The translations under genes were made by a program, and so were the position numbers. This document shows positions 56,670 through 64,000 of a stretch of DNA of 64,000 bases, piece by piece. The stretch lies in contig CAXBIS010000009.1 in assembly GCA_963975885.1 (NCBI GenBank), forward strand, positions 1 to 64,000. Reading direction: 5' to 3'. The notes under the pieces were generated by a model. That model made no database searches. It saw only the letters and a list, made by a program, of their open reading frames with translations, and had not been told where the DNA came from. Within the stretch, counting starts at the first letter, position 1; every line of letters begins with the position of its first letter. Source of the DNA: Pseudazoarcus sp963975885. Its GTDB lineage: Bacteria > Pseudomonadota > Gammaproteobacteria > Burkholderiales > Rhodocyclaceae.

Positions 56670-58637
56670 ATGACGCGCATGCGGATCTCGGGCGAGTGGA
56701 TCGGCGTGACCCTGCTGTTCGCCGTCCTCGCCTGGGCAGCAGCCAGCCAGCAGTGGCTGTGGCGCTTCGATGCGGTGTTGTACGACGCGACCGCGACCTA
56801 TCGCCACACCGAGCCCGATCCGGATCTCGTCGTTGTCGCGATCGACGACCGCAGCCTCGCCGAGGTCGGCCGCTGGCCCTGGAGCCGTGCCGTGCATGCG
56901 GCGCTGCTCGATCGCCTGGATGAGGCCGAGGCTCGCGCCGTCGTTCTCGATCTGATCCTGCACGAGCGCAGCGACGATGTGCGCGCCGACGAAGTGCTCG
57001 CCGCGAGTATTGCCGGTCATGGCAGGGTGGTGCTGCCGCTGGCGCAAGCGAGCTATGGCACCGTTGGCGACGGCGAGCTGCTGCCGGAGGCGATTTTTCG
57101 CGAGGCGGCCGCAGCGCTCGGCCACACCCACATCGAACTCGATCCGGACGGTATCGCACGGACCGTGTATCTGTGGGAGGGGGCTGGCCGTCCGCGCCAT
57201 GCGCAGCTTGCGCTGGCAGCGCTGCGGCTCGTTGAGCCCGACCGGGGCGCAGCCTACCCGACCCCGGACGAAGCGCACGCCTCTGGTTGGCGACGGGCCG
57301 AATGGCGGCATGTTCCGTTTCTCGGCCCGCCGGGGACGTTCCGCTACGTCTCCTACGGGGACGTGCTCAGGGGGACGGTGCCCGAGTCGATTCTGCGGGA
57401 CGCGATCGTGTTCGTCGGCATGGCGGCGGCCGGTGGCGGAGGCGCGATACCGGTGCCGACTTCGCAGCACGGCAACCTGATGCCGGGCGTCGAGATGCAG
57501 GCGACTCTCTATCACGGCCTGCGTCACGGACGCGTCCTGCAACGGGCCTCGCTGCCGACCGAGGTCGCCTTCAATCTTTCGGTGGTGCTGCTGCTGATGA
57601 TCGCGATGTTGCGTTTGCGACCGCGTGCCGCCATGTTCGCGGCACTCGGCACGGCCGTGTCGGCGCTCGCCATCTCATGGTTGCTGCGCGAATACGCGAT
57701 GCTCTGGTTGCCGCCCTCGTTTGCCGTCCTGGCGGGGCTTGCGGCCTATCCGCTCTGGAGCTGGCGGCGTCTTGAAGCCAGTCGACGGTATTTCGAGTCC
57801 GAACTTGAGGGGCTGGGCTCGGGTTGCGTCGATGCCAATCCCGCGCCGCGTGCGCCTTCGCCGATTGTCCTCGATCCGTTCGTCGAGCGAATCGCCATGT
57901 TGCGCCATGCGATGCGGCGCCAGCGCGACATGCAGCGCAGTCGCGAGGAAACGCTCGATTTTCTGTCCCACGATTTGCGCACGCCGCTGTCTGCGATTCT
58001 GTTGGCCGTGGACACCCGCCGCGCGCGGGGCGAAGGCCCCACCGATCCAACGCTGTTGCGGATCGAGCGCTCGGCACGCAAGTCCCTCGATCTGGCCGAT
58101 CGACTCGTGCACCTGATTCGCGCCGAGAGCATCGAAGCCTCGCAGTTCGACACGGTCAGTCTCGATCTGGTGCTGCAGGAGGCAGTTGACGACGTCTGGC
58201 TGGCCGCCGGCGCAAAGTCGATCGAACTTGTCGTTGACGTTGATCTTTCCGAAGCCGAGGACCAGCCGAGCCTGGTGCTTGGCGACGAGGACCTGCTGCG
58301 GCGTGCGCTCGTGAACCTGCTCGACAATGCCATCCGGCACACGCCGCAAGGTGGACGGGTGCGGCTTGCATTGAGGTCCTGCGGGGCCAGTTGGGAAATC
58401 GAGGTCTGTGACGAGGGGGACGGCATCCCGAGCGAGCAGCATGACCTGCTGTTCCGGCGTCACGCGCGGCTGCCGGGAGCGAGCAAGGGCGGTGCCGGAC
58501 TCGGCTTGCTGATGGTGCGCACCGTGGTCGAGCGTCATGGCGGCACGGTTTCGGTCGACAGTGCACCGGGTCGGGGCGCGAGATTCTGCATCCGCCTGCC
58601 GCAGGTGCTGCCGCTGCGCGATCGCCTCAAGGCGTGA
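56670..58637 (+). CDS. CHASE2-domain histidine kinase
   Basis: A 655-residue kinase: one N-terminal membrane helix (about 9-27), a CHASE2 sensor (about 30-290; VVVAIDDRSLAEVGRWPWSR), two to three membrane helices (about 295-365), HisKA with His434 in FLSHDLRTPLSA, and HATPase with NLLDNAIRHTP and GGAGLGLLMVRTVVERHGG. It senses an extracytoplasmic cue, perhaps through the LysM-FecR protein encoded 10 bp upstream. No response regulator is next to it; the one at 50215 is the nearest. ATG 56679 is an alternative start. Confidence 0.9.
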   Translation: MTRMRISGEWIGVTLLFAVLAWAAASQQWLWRFDAVLYDATATYRHTEPDPDLVVVAIDDRSLAEVGRWPWSRAVHAALLDRLDEAEARAVVLDLILHERSDDVRADEVLAASIAGHGRVVLPLAQASYGTVGDGELLPEAIFREAAAALGHTHIELDPDGIARTVYLWEGAGRPRHAQLALAALRLVEPDRGAAYPTPDEAHASGWRRAEWRHVPFLGPPGTFRYVSYGDVLRGTVPESILRDAIVFVGMAAAGGGGAIPVPTSQHGNLMPGVEMQATLYHGLRHGRVLQRASLPTEVAFNLSVVLLLMIAMLRLRPRAAMFAALGTAVSALAISWLLREYAMLWLPPSFAVLAGLAAYPLWSWRRLEASRRYFESELEGLGSGCVDANPAPRAPSPIVLDPFVERIAMLRHAMRRQRDMQRSREETLDFLSHDLRTPLSAILLAVDTRRARGEGPTDPTLLRIERSARKSLDLADRLVHLIRAESIEASQFDTVSLDLVLQEAVDDVWLAAGAKSIELVVDVDLSEAEDQPSLVLGDEDLLRRALVNLLDNAIRHTPQGGRVRLALRSCGASWEIEVCDEGDGIPSEQHDLLFRRHARLPGASKGGAGLGLLMVRTVVERHGGTVSVDSAPGRGARFCIRLPQVLPLRDRLKA

Positions 58638-58754
58638 AGGCACGTAGGCAACGTACGCGCGAGTAGTTGTTCTTTCACTGGCGGATCATCGCGCCGCTGT
58701 CATGCTCACCTGGGTGATGTGCGAACGATGCGTCGGCCTTGCTCGGGGATAATA

Positions 58755-58812
58755 TTCAACTAAATGGTTGACGGTTTCCTGCCGGGTCGATAAATTCAAC
58801 CATATGGTTGAA
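58755..58812. promoter_or_regulatory. Two operator-like palindromes at the arsR-type gene
   Basis: TTCAACCATATGGTTGAA (58795-58812) is a perfect 18-bp palindrome and includes the ATG start codon itself. A related TTCAACTAAATGGTTGAC lies at 58755-58772, exactly 40 bp upstream, about four helical turns. They are probably binding sites for the encoded ArsR-type repressor; binding the downstream one would block the translation start region. Confidence 0.7.
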
Positions 58813-59166
58813 CAAGAACTCCAGCGGCTCGACGCCGTTTTCCACGCACTGGGTGACGCAACGCGTCGTCGCATGTTGCGCGAGCTGGCGGCCGGCGAGC
58901 GCACCGTGGGTGAGCTCGCCAAGCCTTTCCCGATCTCGCTCGCCGCCGCTTCCAAGCATCTCAAGGCGCTCGAGAGCGCTGGCCTGATCCGGCGCGAGGT
59001 GCGGGGTCGCACGCATATCTGTCGGCTCGACCCCGGTCCGCTCGCCAGCGCACACGAATGGCTTGGCTTCTACGAGCGCTTCTGGAGCAAGCGTCTGGAC
59101 GCCCTCGAAGCACTGCTGCGCGAGGCGCAAGCCTCACCCCCTCCCACCTCCGAAGGAGAACAGTGA
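58804..59166 (+). CDS. ArsR family transcriptional regulator
   Basis: A 120-residue winged-helix repressor (VFHALGDATRRRMLRELAAG, then SLAAASKHLKALESAGLI) without the metal-binding cysteines of ArsR/SmtB. It is of the subgroup usually paired with SRPBCC/AHSA1 genes, and its stop overlaps the next start (TGATG) accordingly. The start ATG lies within a palindrome. The upstream TTG start at 58768 lies inside the same operator region and is rejected. Confidence 0.9.
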   Translation: MVEQELQRLDAVFHALGDATRRRMLRELAAGERTVGELAKPFPISLAAASKHLKALESAGLIRREVRGRTHICRLDPGPLASAHEWLGFYERFWSKRLDALEALLREAQASPPPTSEGEQ

Positions 59167-59699
59167 TGACCTCGTCCGCTACCCTCGAACCTTGGGGAAA
59201 ATTGATCGAGCCGACCACCTTGAAAATCCAGCGCCTTCTGCCGGGCCCGCTCGAGCGGGTCTGGGCGCATCTCGTCGAGAGCGACCTGCGTCGTCGCTGG
59301 CTCGCCGCCGGTGACGTGGAGATGCGTGTCGGTTCGACCTTCGAGCTGGTCTGGCGCAACGACGAACTGACCGATCCGCCTGGACACCGCCCCGACGGCT
59401 TCGGCGAGGAGGAGCGTATGGGCGGCCGCATCATCGAACTCGACGCTCCACACAGGCTGGTCTTCACCTGGGGGGAGGAGGGCAGCGTGTGCTTCGAGCT
59501 GGAAGCGCAGGAAAACGAGGTGTTGCTGACCGTGATCCACCACCGCCTTGCCGACCGTAGCGGCCTGCTCGATGTCAGCTCCGGCTGGCACGCCCACCTC
59601 GACGTGCTCGTCGCCCGCTTGACGGGCGCACGTGCTGTTCCGTTCTGGGATGCGTGGCTGCGGTTGCGCGACGAGTACGATCGCAGCCTGCCGGCATGA
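59166..59699 (+). CDS. SRPBCC/AHSA1 domain protein
   Basis: A 177-residue START-like ligand-binding protein: LKIQRLLPGPLERVWAHLVE at the start, LRRRWLAAGDVEM, HRLVFTWGEE, and a C-terminal helix with GWHAHLDVLVARL. AHSA1-like proteins bind small hydrophobic molecules or act as chaperone activators; paired with ArsR genes their function is unknown. It is translationally coupled to the ArsR gene and followed by a hairpin. Confidence 0.88.
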   Translation: MTSSATLEPWGKLIEPTTLKIQRLLPGPLERVWAHLVESDLRRRWLAAGDVEMRVGSTFELVWRNDELTDPPGHRPDGFGEEERMGGRIIELDAPHRLVFTWGEEGSVCFELEAQENEVLLTVIHHRLADRSGLLDVSSGWHAHLDVLVARLTGARAVPFWDAWLRLRDEYDRSLPA

Positions 59700-59708
59700 G
59701 CCGGCGTC

Positions 59709-59729
59709 ACCCGCCGCGCGCGGGCGGGT
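59709..59729 (+). terminator. Hairpin after the SRPBCC gene
   Basis: ACCCGCC (59709-59715) pairs with GGCGGGT (59723-59729) with a GC loop of 7 nt, starting 9 bp after the stop codon. It is a short GC-only stem with no T-tract. Confidence 0.45.
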
Positions 59730-59865
59730 CAGTCCGCGTCGCTGAGCCGACCGCGCAGCGCGTTTTCCTGTGACCGCAGTTCAGCCGTGTAGACCCCGGC
59801 GAAATCCTCCGGCTCAAACAGGCGGCAGACCTCCTTACCGCTTCGTCACCGGCATCGGTTTGCGC

Positions 59866-60771
59866 TCAGTCTTCGGTCAGCGCCTGAAAGCGCTCCGCGA
59901 GATAGTCGATCAAGGTCCGCACCGCCGGCAGCAGGCAGCGACGCGATGGGTATACGGCGTGGATGATTTCGCGGCGCGGCGCCCACTCCGGCAGCAGTCG
60001 TACCAGTGCTCCGCTGGCGATGTCATCGCGCAGCATCAGCGTCGGCAGCTGCACGGCTCCGACGCCGGCGCGTGCGGCGCTGCGCAATGCCACCATGTCG
60101 CCGGTGATCAGGCGCGGGCGGTGGTGCAGCTGGGCGTCGGCGCCGTCGGGGCCGAACAGCGTCCACACATGCTCGTCCTGCGGCGGGCCGAGCGACAGGC
60201 TCGGGAAGGCGGCCAGATCGGCCGGACCAGTCGGTTGTCCGCAAGCCTCGATCAGCGCCGGGCTGGCCACCAGGCATTGCGCGCTGTCGGCCAGCACCCG
60301 CATCACCAGATCGCTGTCGGCCAGCGGCGGCGGACGCACCCGGATCGCCAGATCGATGCCCTCGCCCACCGGCGACACCCGGCGGTTGGTGGCCTCCAGT
60401 TGCAGCGACACGCGCGGATAGGCGGCGAGAAAGTCCGCCAGCATGGCGCCCACATGGACATGTAGCAGCGTGATCGGGCAACTGATGCGCACCGTGCCGG
60501 CTGGCTCGGCGCGGGTGGCCTCCACCGCTTCGCGCGCGGCCTCGGCCTCCACCAGCATCGCGCGGCAGTGCTCGTAGAAGGTCTGACCCAGTTCCGTGAC
60601 CGAGAAGTGGCGTGTGGAGCGCTGCAGCAGGCGTGCGCCCAGGCGCTCTTCGAGCAGCGTGATGCGGCGGCTGAGCTTGGACTTGGGAATGCCGGTGGCG
60701 CGCTCGGCGGGTGCAAAGCCGCGGTGTTCGACGACGCGGGCGAAGTAATGGAGGTCGTTCAGGTCGTCCAT
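59866..60771 (-). CDS. LysR family transcriptional regulator
   Basis: A 301-residue LysR protein of the CrgA/DsdC-like group: LNDLHYFARVVEHRGFAPAE at the N-terminus, HTH up to about residue 60, then TVRISCPITLLHVHVGAMLA and the effector fold. It is divergent from a pirin gene (130 bp) with a T-N11-A type box between, so it likely controls the pirin/YcaC operon. The Met at 60771 is selected by family N-terminus; the upstream frame is untranslated. Confidence 0.9.
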   Translation of the reverse strand: MDDLNDLHYFARVVEHRGFAPAERATGIPKSKLSRRITLLEERLGARLLQRSTRHFSVTELGQTFYEHCRAMLVEAEAAREAVEATRAEPAGTVRISCPITLLHVHVGAMLADFLAAYPRVSLQLEATNRRVSPVGEGIDLAIRVRPPPLADSDLVMRVLADSAQCLVASPALIEACGQPTGPADLAAFPSLSLGPPQDEHVWTLFGPDGADAQLHHRPRLITGDMVALRSAARAGVGAVQLPTLMLRDDIASGALVRLLPEWAPRREIIHAVYPSRRCLLPAVRTLIDYLAERFQALTED

Positions 60772-60796
60772 GGGCGCTCCTCGTTTGCGGCTTATC

Positions 60797-60812
60797 GTTC
60801 CATTTATAGAAC
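60797..60812. promoter_or_regulatory. LysR-type box between lysR and pirin genes
   Basis: GTTC (60797-60800) and GAAC (60809-60812) flank the AT-rich CATTTATA, fitting the T-N11-A pattern of LysR-type regulator sites. It lies 25 bp upstream of the lysR start and 90 bp before the pirin gene. Confidence 0.5.
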
Positions 60813-60901
60813 ACTGACGGCGAATTTTGGGGTCTTTTCGTATCTCCGTCTCATGCCTAAAGTGACAACACGCAATACGAACTGCAAACAAGGAGACGAA
60901 C

Positions 60902-61792
60902 ATGAAGCGAGTCCAGGGGATTTTCAGCGCACCGCGTGGCCATTGGGTCGGTGACGGCTTCCCGGTCCGCTCGCTCTTCGAGTACCGCAGCCAGGGCAAG
61001 GCACTGAGCCCCTTCCTGCTGCTCGATCACGCCGGCCCGGCGCATTTCGACGCGACCGACGAGCAACTCGGCGTCGGCCAGCACCCGCACCGCGGCTTCG
61101 AGACCGTGACCATCGTGTATGCCGGCGAGGTCGCCCACCGCGATTCCACCGGCCAGGGTGGCCTGATCGGGCCGGGCGACGTGCAGTGGATGACGGCCGG
61201 CGCCGGCATCCTGCATGAAGAGTTCCATGGCGAAGGCTTCGCCCGCAAAGGGGGCGAGCTGGAGATGGCGCAGCTGTGGGTGAACCTGCCGGCGCGCGAC
61301 AAGCTCACGCCGCCGGGCTACCAGGCCATCCGCTCGGCCGACATTCCGGTGGTGACGCTGCCCGACGGTGCCGGCACGGCCCGCATCATCGCCGGCGAGC
61401 TCACCGGCAAACGCGGCCCGGCGAAGACCTTCACGCCGATCAACGTGTGGGACCTGCGCTTGACGGCTGGCGGCGTGGCGGACCTGCCACTGCCCGAAGG
61501 CTGGACCACCGGCGTCGTGGTGATGCGCGGCACGGTGCTGGTCAACGGCCACGCGGTGGCGCGCGGCGACCAGGTGGTCGTGCTCGATCGTGAGGGCGCA
61601 GGCGTAACGCTCGAGGCCAACAATGACGCAGTCGTGTTGTTGCTGGCGGGTGAGCCGATCGACGAGCCCATCGTCGGCTACGGCCCCTTCGTGATGAACA
61701 GCGAGGCCGAGATCAAGCAGGCCATCGAAGACTTCAACAGCGGCCGGTTTGGTGGCATCCCGCAAGCGGAAACCGCCGATACAGCCGGTTGA
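60902..61792 (+). CDS. Pirin family protein
   Basis: A 296-residue bicupin. Metal-site segments of the N-terminal cupin are visible as GQHPHRGFETVTIVYAGEV and HEEFHGEGF. Bacterial pirins include quercetinase-like dioxygenases and redox-linked regulators. It has a good AAGGAG site upstream. It is followed by a YcaC-type gene and divergent from a LysR gene; the combination is frequently induced by electrophile stress (family knowledge). The C-terminal cupin is complete. Confidence 0.92.
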   Translation: MKRVQGIFSAPRGHWVGDGFPVRSLFEYRSQGKALSPFLLLDHAGPAHFDATDEQLGVGQHPHRGFETVTIVYAGEVAHRDSTGQGGLIGPGDVQWMTAGAGILHEEFHGEGFARKGGELEMAQLWVNLPARDKLTPPGYQAIRSADIPVVTLPDGAGTARIIAGELTGKRGPAKTFTPINVWDLRLTAGGVADLPLPEGWTTGVVVMRGTVLVNGHAVARGDQVVVLDREGAGVTLEANNDAVVLLLAGEPIDEPIVGYGPFVMNSEAEIKQAIEDFNSGRFGGIPQAETADTAG

Positions 61793-61875
61793 AGCGGACG
61801 TCCGGCCCCGTCAGGGTCGGGCGTCAAACCCAGCCGCGCTGGCGGCACCCCAAGAGAGCCAACAAGGAGAACAGC

Positions 61876-62502
61876 ATGAACAAGCCCTACGTCAAACTCG
61901 ACAAGAACAATGCCGCCGTGCTGCTGGTGGATCATCAGGCGGGTCTGCTGTCGCTGGTGCGCGACATCGACCCCGACCGCTTCAACAACAACGTGCTGGC
62001 ACTGGCCGACGCGGCCAGGTACTTCAAGCTGCCGACCATCCTCACCACCAGCTTCGAGGACGGCCCCAACGGCCCGCTGATGCCGGAACTCACGGAGATG
62101 TTCCCGGACGCGCCCTACATCGCCCGTCCCGGTCAGATCAACGCCTGGGACAACGAGGATTTCGTCAAGGCAGTGAAAGCCACCGGCAAGAAGCAGCTCA
62201 TCATCGCCGGCGTCGTCACCGAGGTGTGCGTGGCCTTCCCGGCACTGGCCGCAATCGAGGAAGGCTTCGAAGTCTTCGTCGTCACCGACGCCTCGGGCAC
62301 CTTCAACGAACTCACCCGCAACTCCGCGTGGGACCGCATGAGCGCGGCCGGCGTGCAGTTGATGACGTGGTTCGGCCTGGCCTGCGAGCTGCACCGCGAC
62401 TGGCGAAACGATGTCGAGGGTCTGGGCACGCTGTTCGCCAACCACATCCCCGACTACAAGAACCTGATGACCAGCTACTTCACGCTCCAGGGCAACAAGT
62501 AA
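61876..62502 (+). CDS. ycaC: Isochorismatase-like hydrolase, YcaC family
   Basis: A 208-residue cysteine hydrolase. Asp19 (LLVDHQ) and Cys118 (VVTEVCVAFPA) are the catalytic acid and nucleophile positions of YcaC, and the sequence NAWDNEDFVKAVKATGKKQL is characteristic of that family. The native substrate of YcaC enzymes is unknown. It lies 83 bp after the pirin gene with AAGGAGA before the ATG and ends at a strong hairpin. Confidence 0.92.
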   Translation: MNKPYVKLDKNNAAVLLVDHQAGLLSLVRDIDPDRFNNNVLALADAARYFKLPTILTTSFEDGPNGPLMPELTEMFPDAPYIARPGQINAWDNEDFVKAVKATGKKQLIIAGVVTEVCVAFPALAAIEEGFEVFVVTDASGTFNELTRNSAWDRMSAAGVQLMTWFGLACELHRDWRNDVEGLGTLFANHIPDYKNLMTSYFTLQGNK

Positions 62503-62515
62503 GCCGGCAATGAAC

Positions 62516-62551
62516 GGCACGGCTGCCGGGGGGAGCCCCGGCAGCCGTGCC
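62516..62551 (+). terminator. 16-bp perfect hairpin after ycaC
   Basis: GGCACGGCTGCCGGGG (62516-62531) is exactly complementary to CCCCGGCAGCCGTGCC (62536-62551) with a GGAG loop. It follows the ycaC stop by 13 bp and is the strongest stem in the window. It is a likely terminator or mRNA end protector; no T-tract is present. Confidence 0.7.
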
Positions 62552-62585
62552 AGAATGCCACCGTCCCCGCCAGGAGAACGAGCGC

Positions 62586-63152
62586 ATGAGCAGCACCTCC
62601 CCCGCGCCTGCCGCCACTGACGAAACCGTCACCGGCATCATCGTGCATCATCCGCGTGCCGATGCGCGCGACGAGTACGAGCAGTGGCTGGCCGACATCC
62701 GCAAGGCATGCCAGCAGTTTCCGGGCTATCTGTCGACCGACGTGATCCGCCCGGTCGGCAACCAGCCGAATTACACCGTGATCATCCGCTTTGCCGGCGT
62801 AGAGGCTCTGCGGGCCTGGATGGAATCGCCCCAGCGGCGTGAATACCTGCAGCGCATCGAACACGCGCTGGAGCAGGCCGACCGCTACGAGATCCGCAGC
62901 GGGCTCGATTTCTGGTTTGCGCCGCCGGCGGTCAAGCCACCGAAGCGCTGGAAGCAGTTCCTGTTGACCCTGTCCGCGATTTTCCCGCTCACCCTCGTCG
63001 TGCCGTGGGCGCTTGCGCCGCTTCTCGATGGTGGCGATCGCGCGGGTTTTCTGCTCGGCAAGCTGGCCGTCGCAGCAGTGATCGTGTACCTGATGGTCTA
63101 TGTGATCATGCCGCCCTATACGCGTCGCGTCGCGCAGTGGCTGTATCGCTGA
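62586..63152 (+). CDS. ABM-domain (antibiotic biosynthesis monooxygenase-like) protein with membrane tail
   Basis: A 188-residue protein. Residues of about 15-110 form a ferredoxin-like ABM domain (TGIIVHHPRADARDEYEQWL, then FPGYLSTDVIRP). Two membrane helices follow (about 125-145 and 155-175). Domain-plus-two-helix proteins of this kind are widespread but uncharacterized. The ATG has CAGGAGAA upstream. It lies between ycaC and a second pirin gene and probably belongs to the same stress-related group. Confidence 0.85.
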   Translation: MSSTSPAPAATDETVTGIIVHHPRADARDEYEQWLADIRKACQQFPGYLSTDVIRPVGNQPNYTVIIRFAGVEALRAWMESPQRREYLQRIEHALEQADRYEIRSGLDFWFAPPAVKPPKRWKQFLLTLSAIFPLTLVVPWALAPLLDGGDRAGFLLGKLAVAAVIVYLMVYVIMPPYTRRVAQWLYR

Positions 63153-63187
63153 CGTGCGCCCCGAGGCAAGCCAAACGGAGAATTTCG

Positions 63188-64000
63188 ATGAGCAATGAAA
63201 CGAGACAGGTCGAACGTGAGTGCGATGAGCAGGCCGGCTGTGGCGCGGTGCTGCATGTGCTGCGCCCGCGCGAGAAGGATCTGGGCGAATTTTCGGTGCG
63301 CCGCCTGCTGCCCACCGTCGGGCACAAGGCGGTGGGTCCGTGGGTGTTCTTCGACCACATGGGGCCGGCCGACTTTCCGCCCGGGCGCGGCATCAACGTG
63401 CGCCCGCATCCGCACATCAATCTGGCCACGGTGACCTATCTGTTCGAGGGCGAGATCCTGCATCGCGACTCGCTGGGCAGTCTGCAGGCGATCCGTCCGG
63501 GTGACATCAACCTGATGGTGGCCGGACGCGGCATCGTGCACTCGGAACGCGAGCGGCCCGAGGTCACGGCCGTGCCGCATCGCCTGCACGGCCTGCAGTT
63601 GTGGCTGGCCCTGCCCGAGGCCGACGAGGAGTGCGAGCCGGCCTTTCTGCACTATCCCTCGGACGACATCCCGAGCGTCGACGTCGACGGGGTGCCGGTG
63701 CGCGTGATGATGGGCTCGGCCTTTGGGGCGAACTCACCGGTGCGCACCTTCGCGAAGACACTCTACGTCGAGGCGCACCTGCAGCCGGGGCAGCGGTTGG
63801 TGTTGCCGCCGGCCGACGAGCGTGCGCTGTATGTTGCGCAAGGGGCATTGGCAGCGGGGGGGGCGCGCATCGACGAGCATGCGATGGCGATTCTCGACGC
63901 CACGCCCGGGGTCGTCGTCGAGGCGCTGGCACCGTCACGCATCGCGCTGATCGGCGGCGAGGCGCTGGGGACGCGCTTCATCGACTGGAATTTCGTTTCC
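63188..64000 (+). CDS. Pirin family protein, second copy (3' end outside window)
   Basis: The frame is open from ATG 63188 (AAACGGAG upstream) to the window end, 271 codons. The bicupin motifs are VRPHPHINLATVTYLFEGE and AGRGIVHSERERPE, followed by LHGLQLWLALPEADE. It is clearly a pirin but differs from the copy at 60902 in length of the N-terminus and metal-site spacing, so it is not a recent duplicate. It closes the pirin-ycaC-ABM group seen in this window. Confidence 0.92.
   Translation, partial: MSNETRQVERECDEQAGCGAVLHVLRPREKDLGEFSVRRLLPTVGHKAVGPWVFFDHMGPADFPPGRGINVRPHPHINLATVTYLFEGEILHRDSLGSLQAIRPGDINLMVAGRGIVHSERERPEVTAVPHRLHGLQLWLALPEADEECEPAFLHYPSDDIPSVDVDGVPVRVMMGSAFGANSPVRTFAKTLYVEAHLQPGQRLVLPPADERALYVAQGALAAGGARIDEHAMAILDATPGVVVEALAPSRIALIGGEALGTRFIDWNFVS

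Noticed and set aside
59729..59836. Minus-strand open stretch ending in LFEPEDFAGVYTAELRSQ-like sequence before a stop
   Set aside because: It looks slightly protein-like (about 36 codons) and could be a gene remnant, but it has no start codon, a stop just upstream and no recognised family.
1..64000. CRISPR arrays, tRNA, rRNA, prophage or complete IS elements
   Set aside because: I looked for regularly spaced repeats, cloverleaf-like sequences, transposase or integrase motifs and found none; the only repeats are the two REP-like copies.

Overview
This is a GC-rich, densely coded window. Codon usage and gene content (a tripartite tricarboxylate transporter, MetR/MetE, an NsrR/Hmp nitric oxide block, HPP/CBS and pirin genes) point to a betaproteobacterium, probably Rhodocyclales (Thauera/Azoarcus-like). 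That placement is an inference from gene content, since no rRNA or tRNA gene is visible. I see no CRISPR array, prophage or complete insertion sequence.

Region 1 (1-10056) is a catabolic locus. Two mandelate racemase/muconate lactonizing enzymes, a fumarylacetoacetate hydrolase-like enzyme and a D-2-hydroxyacid dehydrogenase face a GntR/UTRA repressor. Divergent from the repressor are TctB-TctA-TctC, a sulfatase without a signal peptide and a TauE/SafE exporter. The simplest reading is uptake of an intact sulfated organic (sugar) acid, intracellular desulfation, dehydration/oxidation and C-C cleavage, and export of an oxidized sulfur anion.

Region 2 (10195-20154) is the most novel part. It is a six-gene, tightly coupled cluster: a TPR protein with an LpxL-like acyltransferase domain, a cobalamin-binding radical SAM enzyme, a fatty-acyl-AMP-ligase-like enzyme, a single polypeptide with two tandem P450-like domains, a free acyl carrier protein and a NodU/TobZ-type carbamoyltransferase. 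No ketosynthase is present. I infer a pathway that loads an acyl chain on the carrier protein, oxidizes it and carbamoylates the product.

Region 3 (20238-28867) starts with metR/metE and then changes to AT-richer DNA. It holds a membrane-anchored NACHT-like NTPase, two copies of a 16-bp-unit repeat element, a decayed tacA-tacT junction, and three toxin-antitoxin pairs (VapBC-type, DUF1778/GNAT TacAT-type, Phd/zeta-type). It looks like a small defence/stability island.

Region 4 (29013-36795) has a small MscS channel, a LysR regulator and a nitric oxide response block: a NorW/rubredoxin-reductase-like flavoprotein divergent from NsrR and Hmp, then an HPP-CBS membrane protein, two small uncharacterized proteins and a RutE-like nitroreductase.

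Region 5 (37094-50898) centres on a cassette of nucleotidyltransferase, PqqD-like protein, HprK-related kinase, glycosyltransferase and a Tat-type exported small protein. Around it are a three-domain glycosyltransferase fusion, an FkbM methyltransferase, another glycosyltransferase, a TonB-dependent receptor and a 7TMR-DISM histidine kinase, with a divergent response regulator.

Region 6 (51206-58637) encodes a large DUF11-repeat surface protein, a LysM-FecR protein and a CHASE2 histidine kinase. Region 7 (58804-64000) has an ArsR/SRPBCC pair with two operator-like palindromes, a LysR regulator, two pirins (the second cut by the window end), a YcaC-type hydrolase and a membrane-anchored ABM-domain protein.
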